NCBI GenBank assembly: GCA_964354345.1
Contig: CAYGZL010000032.1
Location: 136,479-200,478 of the forward strand
Direction of reading: 5' to 3'
Length of the DNA: 64,000 nucleotides
Source: CAYGZL01 sp964354345
GTDB lineage: Bacteria; Chloroflexota; Anaerolineae; Anaerolineales; UBA4823
The position numbers were made by a program, and so were the translations under genes. Below the pieces are notes generated by a model, which worked only from the letters and a program-made list of their open reading frames with translations, was not told the origin of the DNA and ran no database searches. The first letter of the stretch is position 1. Every line of letters begins with the position of its first letter. Below are positions 1 through 9,067 of the stretch, one piece after another.

Positions 1-1
1 C

Positions 2-1327
2 ATGGCGCAAACCGTGATCCAGGACTTCTTCGATGTCAGCCTGTTTGCCTGGACACAAACCCTGAATTTTGTCCGGACCGTCGAGCCTACCCTGCTTCTC
101 GTGGTAATTAAATGGGTCATCCTCCTGGTAGGCGCAGCACTCACAATTTTCTACTTATCTAAATTTGTTGGAAAAGACGAAGAACCTCTCGAAGCGTCAG
201 CTTCAATAAAACCATCGCCTAGCTGGGCAATCCAGGCAATTATGATTGGGGTATTTTCCGTAATTATCACCGGGTGGCCGTTCTGGTTTGCGGGGTTGGA
301 GATTGAGTTAGATATTTCACAGGAGCGTTTCACTCTGGCTTTCATGCTGGCTGTCAGTATCATGCTCGTTGGCCTGATCGAATTGTTCATTAAAACTGAT
401 CGCCAAAAAATTGTCATCATTGGTGTGATGGCTGGCCTCGCAATGGGCTGGCAATTAAAAGTGGCAGAGACCTTTCGGGAAGCTCATGCTGGTCAAGAAA
501 CATTCTTCCAGCAGCTGGTATGGCGCGCCCCTGGTTTGAAAAGCGGTACATTGCTTTTAACGAATCCACTGCCGATTAATTACAGTGGTGCAAATTCGCT
601 AGCTGCTCCACTGAATTGGATTTACGCTCAAAATTACCAATATCCCAACATGGAATACGAGCTATTTTACATCCCGGATAAGCTAGGAAACGAACTTCCA
701 GCTTTACAGAATGGCCTGCCGATCACGAAACGATACGGTGTGATCACCTACCATGGCTCGACTTCCCAATCCCTGGTCGTTTATTTCGAACCGCCCGGCT
801 GTGTCCTGGTGCTGGATCCGGCGGTCTATGGTGAAACTCCCATCAATGGATTGGATCAGCCTTCAATTTCGATTCCACGTCTGCCCGACTCAATTAACAC
901 CGCAGTGCCGATTTCACATGTTGGTCAAATTATCCCCTCCGCAGACATGCCCATCCACAACTTCCAGGAAATATTTGGCCAATCTACAACCTCAAATTGG
1001 TGTTATTATTTCGAAAAAGCAGACCTGGCCCGGCAGTTTAGCGATTGGCCAACAGTCGTAGCGTTAGGCGACGAAGCAGCCCGCCAAAGTTTACGCCCGG
1101 TCGCCAAACAAGAGATTGAATTTTTACCTTTCATCGAGGGGTATGCCCACCAGGGAAACTGGAAACAGGCAGCGCGCCTGACGCGATTGACAGCCGGCTC
1201 TGTACCCGCCATGGTACCAATCCTATGCAGTACCTGGACGCGAATCCAGCAAAACACCTCACCCGGCATTGAGCGAGATACGTATATTTCCAATTTCTGG
1301 TCAGATTATGGATGTGGAGAGCCGTAA
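2..1327 (+). CDS. polytopic membrane protein of unknown function, 5' end possibly outside window
   Basis: The frame is open to the window edge, so the ATG at position 2 may be internal and the true start may lie upstream. The visible 441 residues begin with four hydrophobic segments (about residues 28-52, 75-97, 110-130 and 133-152), followed by a roughly 290-residue soluble C-terminal region without a motif I recognise. The gene ends 3 bases before a dolichyl-phosphate-mannose-synthase-like glycosyltransferase and appears to be in one operon with surface-polysaccharide genes. A role in glycan assembly or export is inferred from that context only. No function is assigned. Confidence 0.6.
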   Translation: MAQTVIQDFFDVSLFAWTQTLNFVRTVEPTLLLVVIKWVILLVGAALTIFYLSKFVGKDEEPLEASASIKPSPSWAIQAIMIGVFSVIITGWPFWFAGLEIELDISQERFTLAFMLAVSIMLVGLIELFIKTDRQKIVIIGVMAGLAMGWQLKVAETFREAHAGQETFFQQLVWRAPGLKSGTLLLTNPLPINYSGANSLAAPLNWIYAQNYQYPNMEYELFYIPDKLGNELPALQNGLPITKRYGVITYHGSTSQSLVVYFEPPGCVLVLDPAVYGETPINGLDQPSISIPRLPDSINTAVPISHVGQIIPSADMPIHNFQEIFGQSTTSNWCYYFEKADLARQFSDWPTVVALGDEAARQSLRPVAKQEIEFLPFIEGYAHQGNWKQAARLTRLTAGSVPAMVPILCSTWTRIQQNTSPGIERDTYISNFWSDYGCGEP

Positions 1328-1330
1328 ACG

Positions 1331-2305
1331 ATGAATGTAGTCACACTTTCCCCCGGTTTATCAGTAGTTGTCCCGGTTTATAACAGTGCAGAGACTCTGG
1401 CTGAGCTAACTACGCGACTGGCCAAAGTGTTGCCAGGACTGGTCACACAATATGAGTTAATCCTGGTCAATGATGGCAGCCAGGATAAGAGCTGGGAAAT
1501 AATTCTGGAATTAACCAGGATCTACCCCTGGATCCGGGCGATTAACTTGATGCGGAACTACGGCCAGCATAACGCCCTCTTGTGCGGGATTCGAAGCGCG
1601 CGCTTCGATCTCATCGTTACGATGGATGACGATCTACAACATCCCCCAGAAGAAATTTATAAACTACTCGCTAAACTGGCGGAGGGCTATGATGTGGTGT
1701 ATGGGATTCCTCAAAGAATGCCCCATTCCTGGTGGCGTAATTTATTCTCGGTGATTATCAAGCGCGTCCTGGCTTATGTAATGGGGGTTAAAACTGTGCG
1801 CGACTTTGCAGCCTTCCGCGCCTTGCGCACCCGGCTTCGCCGCGCCTTCGAAAATTACCAAAACCCCAATGTCTTAATTGATGTTTTACTTTCATGGGGC
1901 ACGCATCGTTTCACCACAACGGTCGTTAACGAGAATCCTCGGCCGGCTGGGCGATCGAACTACAGCCTTTCACGGCTGGTCCAATACACTATGGTAGTCA
2001 TTACCGGCTTTAGCACCTTCCCGTTGCGCCTGGCGAGTGTGGTCGGATTCATCTTTACTCTGTTCGGCATTGGGGTATTTCTATACGTTGTCGCCATCTA
2101 TTTTCTGGTGGGCAGTATGCCAGGATTTCCATTCCTGGCATCACTGGTTTCGTTATTTAGCGGAACCCAGCTTTTCGCGCTGGGTATCTTCGGCGAATAT
2201 TTAGCGCGCATCTTTGATCGCAGTATGGATCGCCCTCCGTATGTGGTTGAAGAGGATCTGAAACTATCTCCAGAGGTACAAACCTCCGCGGACGCTGAAT
2301 CCTGA
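1331..2305 (+). CDS. family 2 glycosyltransferase, DPM1/GtrB-like with C-terminal membrane anchor
   Basis: Predicted to transfer a sugar from a nucleotide donor to a polyprenyl-phosphate carrier at the inner face of the membrane. The GT-A fold starts with VVPVYNSAETLAEL (about residues 12-25), then LVNDGSQDKSW (about 45-55) and the metal/donor motif MDDDLQHP (about 97-104). Two hydrophobic hairpin helices lie at about 231-258 and 265-295, as in GtrB/ArnC-type polyprenyl-phosphate glycosyltransferases. The length of 324 residues fits that group. It starts 3 bases after the upstream membrane protein and ends 5 bases before the WbqC-like gene, so it is almost certainly cotranscribed. The sugar cannot be read from sequence. 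Confidence 0.88.
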   Translation: MNVVTLSPGLSVVVPVYNSAETLAELTTRLAKVLPGLVTQYELILVNDGSQDKSWEIILELTRIYPWIRAINLMRNYGQHNALLCGIRSARFDLIVTMDDDLQHPPEEIYKLLAKLAEGYDVVYGIPQRMPHSWWRNLFSVIIKRVLAYVMGVKTVRDFAAFRALRTRLRRAFENYQNPNVLIDVLLSWGTHRFTTTVVNENPRPAGRSNYSLSRLVQYTMVVITGFSTFPLRLASVVGFIFTLFGIGVFLYVVAIYFLVGSMPGFPFLASLVSLFSGTQLFALGIFGEYLARIFDRSMDRPPYVVEEDLKLSPEVQTSADAES

Positions 2306-2310
2306 CCCTT

Positions 2311-3012
2311 ATGCAGTGTGTCATTCTTCAGCCCTCTTACATCCCCTGGCGAGGATATTTCGACCAGATTTACCAGGCTGATGTCTTTGTATTTTACGAT
2401 GATGTGCAATACGATAAACACGGCTGGCGGAATCGCAACCGGATCAAAACCAACCAGGGCCTCCAATGGCTGACCATCCCTGTCCAATCCAGCGGGAATG
2501 TCACCGAACACATTCCCATCAACCAGATCCAAATTAACTGGCAGCAGCCATGGAACCGCAAACATTGGGCTTCTATCCAACAGGCCTATAGGAAAGCCCC
2601 CTATTTTCATACGTACGCGCCTGTACTTGAGGTTTATTACCAACGTCATGCCGAGCTGCTTGCAGATTTCACGATTGATCTGACCATGGCTCTAGCGCGT
2701 GAACTTGGGATCACGAAAACACGCTTCTTACGCTCTTCAAGTCTGGCTGTCCAAGGGGTGAGGACTGATCGGCTAATCGCTATCTTAAAGTTGGTCGGCG
2801 CGGATCATTACTTGAGCGGACCTTCCGCTCGAGACTATCTTGAAGAAAGGAAATTCCAGGCCAGTGGGATCAGTTTATCTTATATGGTCTACGATTATCC
2901 ACAATATCCCCAACTTTACCCCCCCTATGATCCTCAGGTATCTATCCTGGATTTATTGTTCATGACCGGGCCGGATGCGCTACAATATATTATCAACCAA
3001 CCGACAGTCTGA
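2311..3012 (+). CDS. WbqC-like family protein
   Basis: The N-terminus MQCVILQPSYIPWRGYFDQI and the following FYDDVQYDKHGWRNRNRIKT are the hallmark of the WbqC-like family (DUF of O-antigen and capsule loci). Family members sit next to aminotransferases of the DegT type and are suspected to act on amino sugars, but the reaction is not established. The 233-residue length is typical. It lies 5 bases after the glycosyltransferase and 21 bases before a DegT-family aminotransferase, the classical neighbourhood. There is no signal peptide and no membrane segment, so the protein is predicted to be cytoplasmic. Confidence 0.85.
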   Translation: MQCVILQPSYIPWRGYFDQIYQADVFVFYDDVQYDKHGWRNRNRIKTNQGLQWLTIPVQSSGNVTEHIPINQIQINWQQPWNRKHWASIQQAYRKAPYFHTYAPVLEVYYQRHAELLADFTIDLTMALARELGITKTRFLRSSSLAVQGVRTDRLIAILKLVGADHYLSGPSARDYLEERKFQASGISLSYMVYDYPQYPQLYPPYDPQVSILDLLFMTGPDALQYIINQPTV

Positions 3013-3033
3013 TCCGATACAGATGAAATAAAC

Positions 3034-4173
3034 ATGGATACATATACCATCGGTTTCAATAAACCCACCCTGGTCGGCACAGAGTTTGAGTATATCCGCC
3101 AGGCTTTTGAAAATGAGCATGTCTCTGGAGATGGCATCTTCACGAAAAAATGCCATGCCCTGCTTGAAAACCAATTGGGCATACCCAAGGTGCTTTTAAC
3201 GACTTCATGCACCCATGCCCTGGAACTGGCCATTTTGCTGCTAGATCCCCAACCTGGTGATGAGTTCATCCTGCCGTCTTTCACCTTTGTCTCGACTGCG
3301 AATGCCTTCGTATTGCGTGGTGCGCGGCCAGTCTTTATTGATATCCGGCCAGACACCCTTAACCTGGATGAGAATCAGCTCGAACCTCTAATTACATCAC
3401 GCACGCGCGCCATCCTACCCGTGCATTATGCAGGAGTCGGCTGCGAAATGGATGCTATTCTCGAAATCGCAAACGGTTATCAAATCCCTATCGTAGAGGA
3501 TAATGCGCATGGCTTGTTTGGGAAATATAAAGGGCGTTACTTAGGTACTTTCGGATGCATGGCAACCCAAAGTTTTCACGAAACCAAGAACTTTACCTGC
3601 GGTGAAGGTGGGGCGCTGCTTATCAACAATCCTGCCTATTCAGAACGTGCAGAAATCATCCGAGAGAAAGGTACTAATCGCAGCCGTTTCTTCCGTGGTC
3701 AAGTGGACAAGTACACCTGGGTCGACGTTGGGTCGAGCTACCTGCCTTCCGAAATTCTGGCAGCGTTCTTATATGCGCAGCTTGAAGCCCGCCAAGCCAT
3801 TCAGACCACGCGTAAATATATTTGGGATTATTACCAGCAGAACTTGGCGGATTGGGCTTCCCGGCATGGGATCCGGCTGCCAGTGGTGCCGGATTACTGC
3901 GAGCAGCCCTACCACATGTTTTACATGCTGCTCCCCTCACTTGAGAAACGCCAGGCGTTGATCGCGCACCTGAAGTCGAAAGGAATTCAAGGCGTTTTTC
4001 ATTATTTACCCCTACACCTCTCAGACATGGGTTTAAAATTCGGAGGGAAGGTCAGCGACTGTACGGTAACTCAAGATGTCAGCGATCGGCTGTTACGTTT
4101 ACCCTTCCACAACCAATTGACTCAGTCAAACCAGGATCGCGTGATTGAAGCCATCCATGAGTTCATAATTTAA
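3034..4173 (+). CDS. DegT/DnrJ/EryC1/StrS aminotransferase (WecE-like nucleotide-sugar transaminase)
   Basis: PLP-dependent sugar aminotransferase, 379 residues. The family signatures are visible: TTSCTHALELAILLL (about 56-70), the PLP-contact block VEDNAHGLFGKYKGR (about 154-168) and SFHETKNFTCGEGGALL with the Schiff-base lysine at about K185. The overall pattern, including HYAGVGCEMD and the C-terminal LPFHNQLT, is closest to dTDP-4-amino-4,6-dideoxygalactose transaminase (WecE/RffA). The adjacent WbqC-like gene supports a dideoxy-amino-sugar pathway for surface glycans. Substrate assignment is inference; fold and cofactor are firm. Confidence 0.88.
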   Translation: MDTYTIGFNKPTLVGTEFEYIRQAFENEHVSGDGIFTKKCHALLENQLGIPKVLLTTSCTHALELAILLLDPQPGDEFILPSFTFVSTANAFVLRGARPVFIDIRPDTLNLDENQLEPLITSRTRAILPVHYAGVGCEMDAILEIANGYQIPIVEDNAHGLFGKYKGRYLGTFGCMATQSFHETKNFTCGEGGALLINNPAYSERAEIIREKGTNRSRFFRGQVDKYTWVDVGSSYLPSEILAAFLYAQLEARQAIQTTRKYIWDYYQQNLADWASRHGIRLPVVPDYCEQPYHMFYMLLPSLEKRQALIAHLKSKGIQGVFHYLPLHLSDMGLKFGGKVSDCTVTQDVSDRLLRLPFHNQLTQSNQDRVIEAIHEFII

Positions 4174-4179
4174 AGTCTA

Positions 4180-4626
4180 ATGAACCTAAACCACCAACCG
4201 CGCCGCATTCTAGCTGTTGATCCGGGGGAAAAACGCCTGGGGATCGCTTTAAGTGATCCAACGGGATTGATTGCCAATCCACTAACAATCATCGAACATA
4301 TTTCCCGACCCCTCGACGCGGCGCGAATCGCTCACCTGGCACTGGAAAACGAAGCGATTTGCATCATTGTTGGAGAGGCATTAAATGAGGATGGTCAGCC
4401 AACCCCACAAAGCCGGCGCGCTGAACGATTAGCAGTGGCAATCCGAGAGCAATGCGAGATCCCAGTCGTGCTTTGGGACGAAAGCGGTAGTACCCGGGCA
4501 GCCCGCAACGCACGCCTGGCCTTAGGCGTCCGTCGCAAGAGGCGCAAGGGACACCTGGATGAACTCGCTGCAACCTACATTCTACAAACCTACCTGGACG
4601 CTCATCCCTATTCTAGCGATATGTGA
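4180..4626 (+). CDS. ruvX: RuvX/YqgF RNase H-fold nuclease (putative pre-16S rRNA / Holliday junction nuclease)
   Basis: Small 148-residue RNase H-like protein. ILAVDPGEKRLGIALSDPTG at the N-terminus carries the first catalytic Asp, and WDESGSTRAARNARL and HLDELAATYILQTYL supply the later acidic residues. The central VGEALNEDGQPTPQS replaces the usual VGLPLNMDG block, a mild divergence that adds a Glu. YqgF proteins mature the 5' end of 16S rRNA and are annotated as Holliday-junction resolvases. The gene starts 6 bases after the aminotransferase and is followed 12 bases later by mltG, a pairing often seen in bacteria. Confidence 0.9.
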   Translation: MNLNHQPRRILAVDPGEKRLGIALSDPTGLIANPLTIIEHISRPLDAARIAHLALENEAICIIVGEALNEDGQPTPQSRRAERLAVAIREQCEIPVVLWDESGSTRAARNARLALGVRRKRRKGHLDELAATYILQTYLDAHPYSSDM

Positions 4627-4638
4627 GTTTGCTTCAAA

Positions 4639-5778
4639 ATGCGTCGCCTGCTCTCACTCCTCGTTTCACTATCCCCAATCTTATTGATTATCCTGTGCCT
4701 GGCCGCGATTGTCCTGGGATGGTTCGCCTGGCGTCTACCTGAGCAAGCGGAAACCACCTTCGGCCCGTCTGCCCCCAGCTTGGGCTTAATTCAACGGGTA
4801 TACCTGTCTGCACAACTCACGTTGTTGTCAGATAACCTGACTAAAGCCAATGAACCCAACGGAACAGATCGCTCATTTTCGATTCAATTGGGCGAGTCTA
4901 CTCTCTCCATCACCAATCGCCTCGAACAGGAAGGTTTTATTTCGAGCTCCCAGGCGCTGCGGACCTATCTGGTTTATTCTGGTCTGGATACTACCTTACA
5001 AACGGGCGACTACCATCTCAGCCCGGCCATGACTCCATTGGAAATAACCCAAAAATTTCAGAACGCCAGTTCTACCGATGTAAAATTCCGCATTTTAGCA
5101 GGTTGGCGCATCGAAGAAATCGCCGCTGCTTTACCCACCTCGGGGTTGGATATTACACCCGAGGCGTTTCAACAAGCAGCTTACCATCCTTATTTGCCAC
5201 CTGATCTAACCATTAATCTCCCAGATGGCGCGTCGCTCGAGGGTTTCTTATATCCTGATCTGTATCAGTTCCCTCGATCGATCGGGGTTAATGATTTTCT
5301 CAAGGGTCTGGTGGTCCGTTTCTCAGAGCAGAACAATGAGGAACTATCCCAAGGCTTTGAAAAGCAAGGATTAAGCGTTTTCGAGGCAGTCACCCTGGCC
5401 TCCATTATCCAACGCGAAGCGATTGTTGAAGAAGAAATGCCGATGATTGCCTCTGTCTTTTATAACCGCCTGGCAACTGGAATGAAGCTTGACTCTGATC
5501 CAACCGTCCAATATGCACTGGGTTATATACCAGAGAGAAAGGGATGGTGGAAAAATCCTCTCAGCCTGGAAGATCTCCAGGTAAATTCACCCTATAATAC
5601 TTATCTGAATAAAGGCCTGCCTCCTGGACCGATTTCTAATCCGAGTCTGAACGCTATCATGGCAGTCGCTTTTCCTGCTCAGACTCCCTATTTTTACTTC
5701 CGGGCAGCCTGTGATGGCTCGGGATTGCATTTATTTTCTAAGACATTTCAGGAACATTTAAATAAAGGCTGCCCGTAA
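4639..5778 (+). CDS. mltG: endolytic murein transglycosylase MltG (YceG-like)
   Basis: Membrane-anchored lytic transglycosylase thought to terminate growing glycan strands of peptidoglycan. An N-terminal transmembrane helix (about residues 6-32) is followed by a LysM-like region and the YceG domain. Diagnostic blocks are ASIIQREAIVEEEMPMIASVFYNRL with the catalytic Glu, LDSDPTVQYALGY, and SPYNTYLNKGLPPGPISNPS. The length of 379 residues is normal. It is cotranscribed with ruvX. Its presence implies a peptidoglycan-containing wall, in keeping with the sugar-transfer genes around it. Confidence 0.93.
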   Translation: MRRLLSLLVSLSPILLIILCLAAIVLGWFAWRLPEQAETTFGPSAPSLGLIQRVYLSAQLTLLSDNLTKANEPNGTDRSFSIQLGESTLSITNRLEQEGFISSSQALRTYLVYSGLDTTLQTGDYHLSPAMTPLEITQKFQNASSTDVKFRILAGWRIEEIAAALPTSGLDITPEAFQQAAYHPYLPPDLTINLPDGASLEGFLYPDLYQFPRSIGVNDFLKGLVVRFSEQNNEELSQGFEKQGLSVFEAVTLASIIQREAIVEEEMPMIASVFYNRLATGMKLDSDPTVQYALGYIPERKGWWKNPLSLEDLQVNSPYNTYLNKGLPPGPISNPSLNAIMAVAFPAQTPYFYFRAACDGSGLHLFSKTFQEHLNKGCP

Positions 5779-5819
5779 CACAGCCGGTCGGGTTCAGGGA
5801 CGAAACCCAACATCGTTAT

Positions 5820-6545
5820 TCAAGGCTGGTTATACATCCCATGTAAATCGTTCAGGCGTATTTTCAAGAGTTCGCGTACCATGTTGAAAGTATCTTGAAC
5901 TGGTTTTACTTTACTCTGGCCACGGTAATACCAATCGATAGGTACCTCCTGGATCGTATACCCCCATTTCCGCGCGATGAATAATATTTCAACATCAAAA
6001 CCCCAACCCGGTATGGTTTGCGCCCGGAACAACTGATGGGCTACATCCGCCCGAAAACACTTAAATCCACATTGGGTATCTTGCAACCCGGCGACAGCCA
6101 GCCAACGAACGAGAGTATTAAATACCCGACCCATCACATGCCTGTATTCCGGTTCACCGATCCGCCGAGCACCGGGGGTTTCACGCGAGGCAATCAAGAT
6201 CGGGGTTGTATGAGCGAACAGCGCCGAAAACTTGGTAAATTCGGCAATAGGCATTGAGAGATCCGAATCGCAGAGGAAAACCCATTCTCCTCGGCTGGCC
6301 AGCACGCCATTCCGGCAAGCATGACCTTTCCCCCCATGACTCACCCGGAGCAAATTTAAGTCGGGGTGTTTTTGTATTGCTTCCTGAACGATCTGCGCGG
6401 TATGATCCACGCTCCCATCATCAACGACAGTGACCTCGAATGAATAATTCTGATGGTTATAGAATTCCATCGTGTCTTGCAGCGTTATTGCCAGCCGGGC
6501 TGCCTCGTTATATGCCGGGATTACCACCGAGAGGAATGGTTTCAT
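5820..6545 (-). CDS. family 2 glycosyltransferase, ALG5/dolichyl-phosphate glucosyltransferase-like
   Basis: A 241-residue GT-A glycosyltransferase. VVIPAYNEAARL opens the protein, VVDDGSVDHTAQIV gives the first nucleotide-binding Asp, and HGGKGHACRNGV followed by FLCDSDLSMPIAEF gives the DXD-like metal site. GWGFDVEILFIARKWGY and VPIDWYYRGQSKVKP match the conserved C-terminal part of polyprenyl-phosphate glucosyltransferases. There is no clear transmembrane segment, unlike the GT at 1331. It is transcribed with the next minus-strand glycosyltransferase (gap 38 bases), convergent to mltG. Confidence 0.87.
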   Translation of the reverse strand: MKPFLSVVIPAYNEAARLAITLQDTMEFYNHQNYSFEVTVVDDGSVDHTAQIVQEAIQKHPDLNLLRVSHGGKGHACRNGVLASRGEWVFLCDSDLSMPIAEFTKFSALFAHTTPILIASRETPGARRIGEPEYRHVMGRVFNTLVRWLAVAGLQDTQCGFKCFRADVAHQLFRAQTIPGWGFDVEILFIARKWGYTIQEVPIDWYYRGQSKVKPVQDTFNMVRELLKIRLNDLHGMYNQP

Positions 6546-6583
6546 CGTGATGCTCTACTCCCTCGAAATGACCTTTCAGTAAA

Positions 6584-7612
6584 TCAACGCCTGGTGATTA
6601 TTCCCTTCACCAGACTCCAGATAAAGGCGCTACCCCAACTTAAATGCATTGCAGCGATGGCAACCGGCAAACCGATGGTTAGGCTTGCATCCTTCCGCTG
6701 GATCGCCAGACACAGACCTGCCCCGAACATAACCAATAAATAAGCCAACGACATGAAAGCCAAACATCCTCTCGCTGCTGCGAAGAACAAGGACAGCATC
6801 CCCAGCACAAGCAAGCAAACTACAAATATGGGGGGTAAAGCCTGCCTCCAGCGTAAAGTCTCAGGATAACGACGTAACATACGGAATTTCCAGAAACCGT
6901 ACCGTCCATATTGGCGGATTAATTCCTTAAGGCTGGCCCGAGCATAATAAGCGCTCCGGATCGCCGGATCCAGCCACACCTTTCCACCCGACTGGCGCAC
7001 GCGCGTATTAAACTCATAATCCTCATTCGTCAGCAAGGATTCGTCGTAAGGGCCAGAGCCGCCTGCAGGCCAGGGTATTCGTTCAAGCAAGTGTTTGTGA
7101 AATGCGCCAAAGGGAACCGTGTCAACCTTTTGCGCTTGCGTGGCGTAGCGATAAAGTGCATCGCCGACTCCAAGCGGATGAGCAGCTGCCGCGGCAATCG
7201 CTCTCGAAATCCAACCGCTGCCCCGAGGACGGATTTCCCAGACTCCACCCACAATATCCCCCAGGTCGGCCTGTAAATCTTGCACACAACGCATCACATA
7301 TTCAGGATCAGGCACCGCATGGGCGTCCATACGGATAATCATCTCGCCGCCCGCTGCCGCGATCGCCTGATTCAAGCCAGCCGGGATAGTTCGACGCGGA
7401 TTATCGATCACTCTCACCTGGATCTCCGGATGGCTGGCGGTAAACTCCATGATCGCCGGGCGCGTCTGGTCGGTGGACATTCCATCGGCGATGATGACCT
7501 CCATTCGAGCAGACGGATATGACTGGCAGCGAAGCGCCTCTAACAGCAGACCAATCGTCGTCTGCTCGTTAAAACAGGGAACGATGATAGAAACAGGTGG
7601 AAAATCTGGCAT
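6584..7612 (-). CDS. family 2 glycosyltransferase with C-terminal membrane helices (ExoA/succinoglycan type)
   Basis: 342 residues: VSIIVPCFNEQTTIGLLLEAL, IADGMSTDQTR, MRMDAHAVPDPEYV-like acidic motif (IIRMDAHAVPDP), and LTNEDYEFNTRVRQSGGKVWLDP, the ED motif that coordinates acceptor binding. About residues 255-335 hold three hydrophobic helices. The arrangement resembles ExoA/ExoO-type transferases that act on lipid-linked intermediates. It lies upstream of the second minus-strand GT and probably shares its transcript. No strong Shine-Dalgarno precedes the ATG; TATATC lies about 15 bases upstream. Acceptor and donor are unknown. Confidence 0.85.
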   Translation of the reverse strand: MPDFPPVSIIVPCFNEQTTIGLLLEALRCQSYPSARMEVIIADGMSTDQTRPAIMEFTASHPEIQVRVIDNPRRTIPAGLNQAIAAAGGEMIIRMDAHAVPDPEYVMRCVQDLQADLGDIVGGVWEIRPRGSGWISRAIAAAAAHPLGVGDALYRYATQAQKVDTVPFGAFHKHLLERIPWPAGGSGPYDESLLTNEDYEFNTRVRQSGGKVWLDPAIRSAYYARASLKELIRQYGRYGFWKFRMLRRYPETLRWRQALPPIFVVCLLVLGMLSLFFAAARGCLAFMSLAYLLVMFGAGLCLAIQRKDASLTIGLPVAIAAMHLSWGSAFIWSLVKGIITRR

Positions 7613-7672
7613 AATCGTTGCAGGATATAACCATCTACCAGGTCGTTACTTAACCATGGAAACTCGAAGCAG

Positions 7673-9067
7673 CTATTTTTTAAGAATGTAATAGGTAGCG
7701 CGCTTGTCGCCCACTTTGATCAGGATATCCTGGCTGACCAATTCAGAAAGGTCCCGACGTAAAGTCTCCGGATGCACGCCGGGGCAGAGCTCCTGATAAT
7801 CTCTGCTGGTGATGCGTCGGTAGCGCCCCAGGTAATCCAAGGCCAGACGCTGACGTGAGTTTATCGCCAGCGCGCCCAACGCAGGTAGCGGTGCAGCGGC
7901 ATTCGATGGCGCTTCCTGACTGGCAAATAATGTTACTCGGAAGGAGCCTGCAGTTTCCTCAAAACGCGGCGGACGGAAACCATGCTGGCGCATTAAAGTC
8001 ACCACACGGTTCAATCCAAATCCCAACCGTTCCACAAATCCCAAATCCGCTAAAATCTGTATGATCACTGCATTCCGGGAAAAACGGGCTTCCAATAAGT
8101 TATCGAGAGTCACCGGGCCCGGTAAACCACCCGGTGACTGGATTTCTAGACGGTCTGAGAAAATATTTAGATGGATAGTATCTCCCTGGAGATTATAATC
8201 TCGGTGGGCGACTGCATTGATCAGCAATTCACGGACTGCTTCCAAAGGATACTCATCACGGCACTGCATTCCCGACGAACGCTGAATACCACGGAGTAAA
8301 TGCTGCTGAAGAAAGGCCTCGGCCTGGCGCAACTGATCGGGCAATGTCCCTGTAATTTCTTCTTTTACGACACGGTTTGCCAGAGATGTCCCCACAAAGC
8401 GAGCTGCCAGGATAGCAGCGTTGGGCAACCAATGTTGGGGATGGCGACTAAAAAGTAGCAAGGCTGCGTATGTGGGCCGAATATCTTTGGTTACACAGCC
8501 CCGCCGATACAACGCTTGCTCGCTATGCTCAATCCCCGGTAAATTTATAGCTTCGAGATAATCTGCCACTTTTTGGGGATCAAGATCATCATAAACAGCT
8601 TCTGGGGGTGTTTGTGTTTCGAACTGAACCACACCACGCTCCAGGAGCAACTGTCGCAGGCGTCGCGCCGCCAATGGATTGGTCTGTGCTTTTTCCCGAC
8701 CCCAATAACGTCCCTCCAGACTGTACACGTAAGGTAAACCTGCTGGTACCGTAATCCATACAATCTTGGTTTTATCCACCTCGGCTGACTGTGGAACCGG
8801 AATCACCAGAGGTGGGTCAGTTATTAATGCTGCCTGAAATATGTTAACCAGGGCTTTCTGGACATCTGTAACACCTTGTAAATGAGCTGAGCGCGGGGTG
8901 ATCCCTAATACAATAACACCACCCTCCGTGTTTGCCATCCCTGCCATCACTACCGCCAGACGTGTCGGGGACACATCAGCCGGGAACCAATGCAGCTTCA
9001 GTCCCATACCTTGAGCCAGAAGGGCAGCCAGTTCAACAGGAGAAGGCGAATTCGCTCTTAATTTCAT
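7673..9067 (-). CDS. AlbA_2 (Schlafen-like) / GHKL ATP-binding putative transcriptional regulator
   Basis: 464 residues with three parts. The N-terminal AlbA_2-type domain (about 1-125) contains VVMAGMANTEGGVIVLGI. A GHKL-type ATP-binding C4 domain (about 225-385) contains EAVRELLINAVAHRDYNLQGDTIHL, with the Asn of the N box, and SPGGLPGPV, the G1 box. The C-terminal winged helix (about 410-464) contains YRRITSRDYQEL and HPETLRRDLSELV. Such proteins are annotated as regulators, but targets are rarely known. The ATG overlaps the stop of lon in an ATGA, so translation is coupled to Lon. A functional link to proteolysis or stress response is inferred from that coupling only. Confidence 0.8.
   Translation of the reverse strand: MKLRANSPSPVELAALLAQGMGLKLHWFPADVSPTRLAVVMAGMANTEGGVIVLGITPRSAHLQGVTDVQKALVNIFQAALITDPPLVIPVPQSAEVDKTKIVWITVPAGLPYVYSLEGRYWGREKAQTNPLAARRLRQLLLERGVVQFETQTPPEAVYDDLDPQKVADYLEAINLPGIEHSEQALYRRGCVTKDIRPTYAALLLFSRHPQHWLPNAAILAARFVGTSLANRVVKEEITGTLPDQLRQAEAFLQQHLLRGIQRSSGMQCRDEYPLEAVRELLINAVAHRDYNLQGDTIHLNIFSDRLEIQSPGGLPGPVTLDNLLEARFSRNAVIIQILADLGFVERLGFGLNRVVTLMRQHGFRPPRFEETAGSFRVTLFASQEAPSNAAAPLPALGALAINSRQRLALDYLGRYRRITSRDYQELCPGVHPETLRRDLSELVSQDILIKVGDKRATYYILKK

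Noticed and set aside
2098..2649. 183-codon minus-strand open frame spanning the GT and WbqC genes
   Set aside because: Overlaps two genes with clear family motifs and has no start context.
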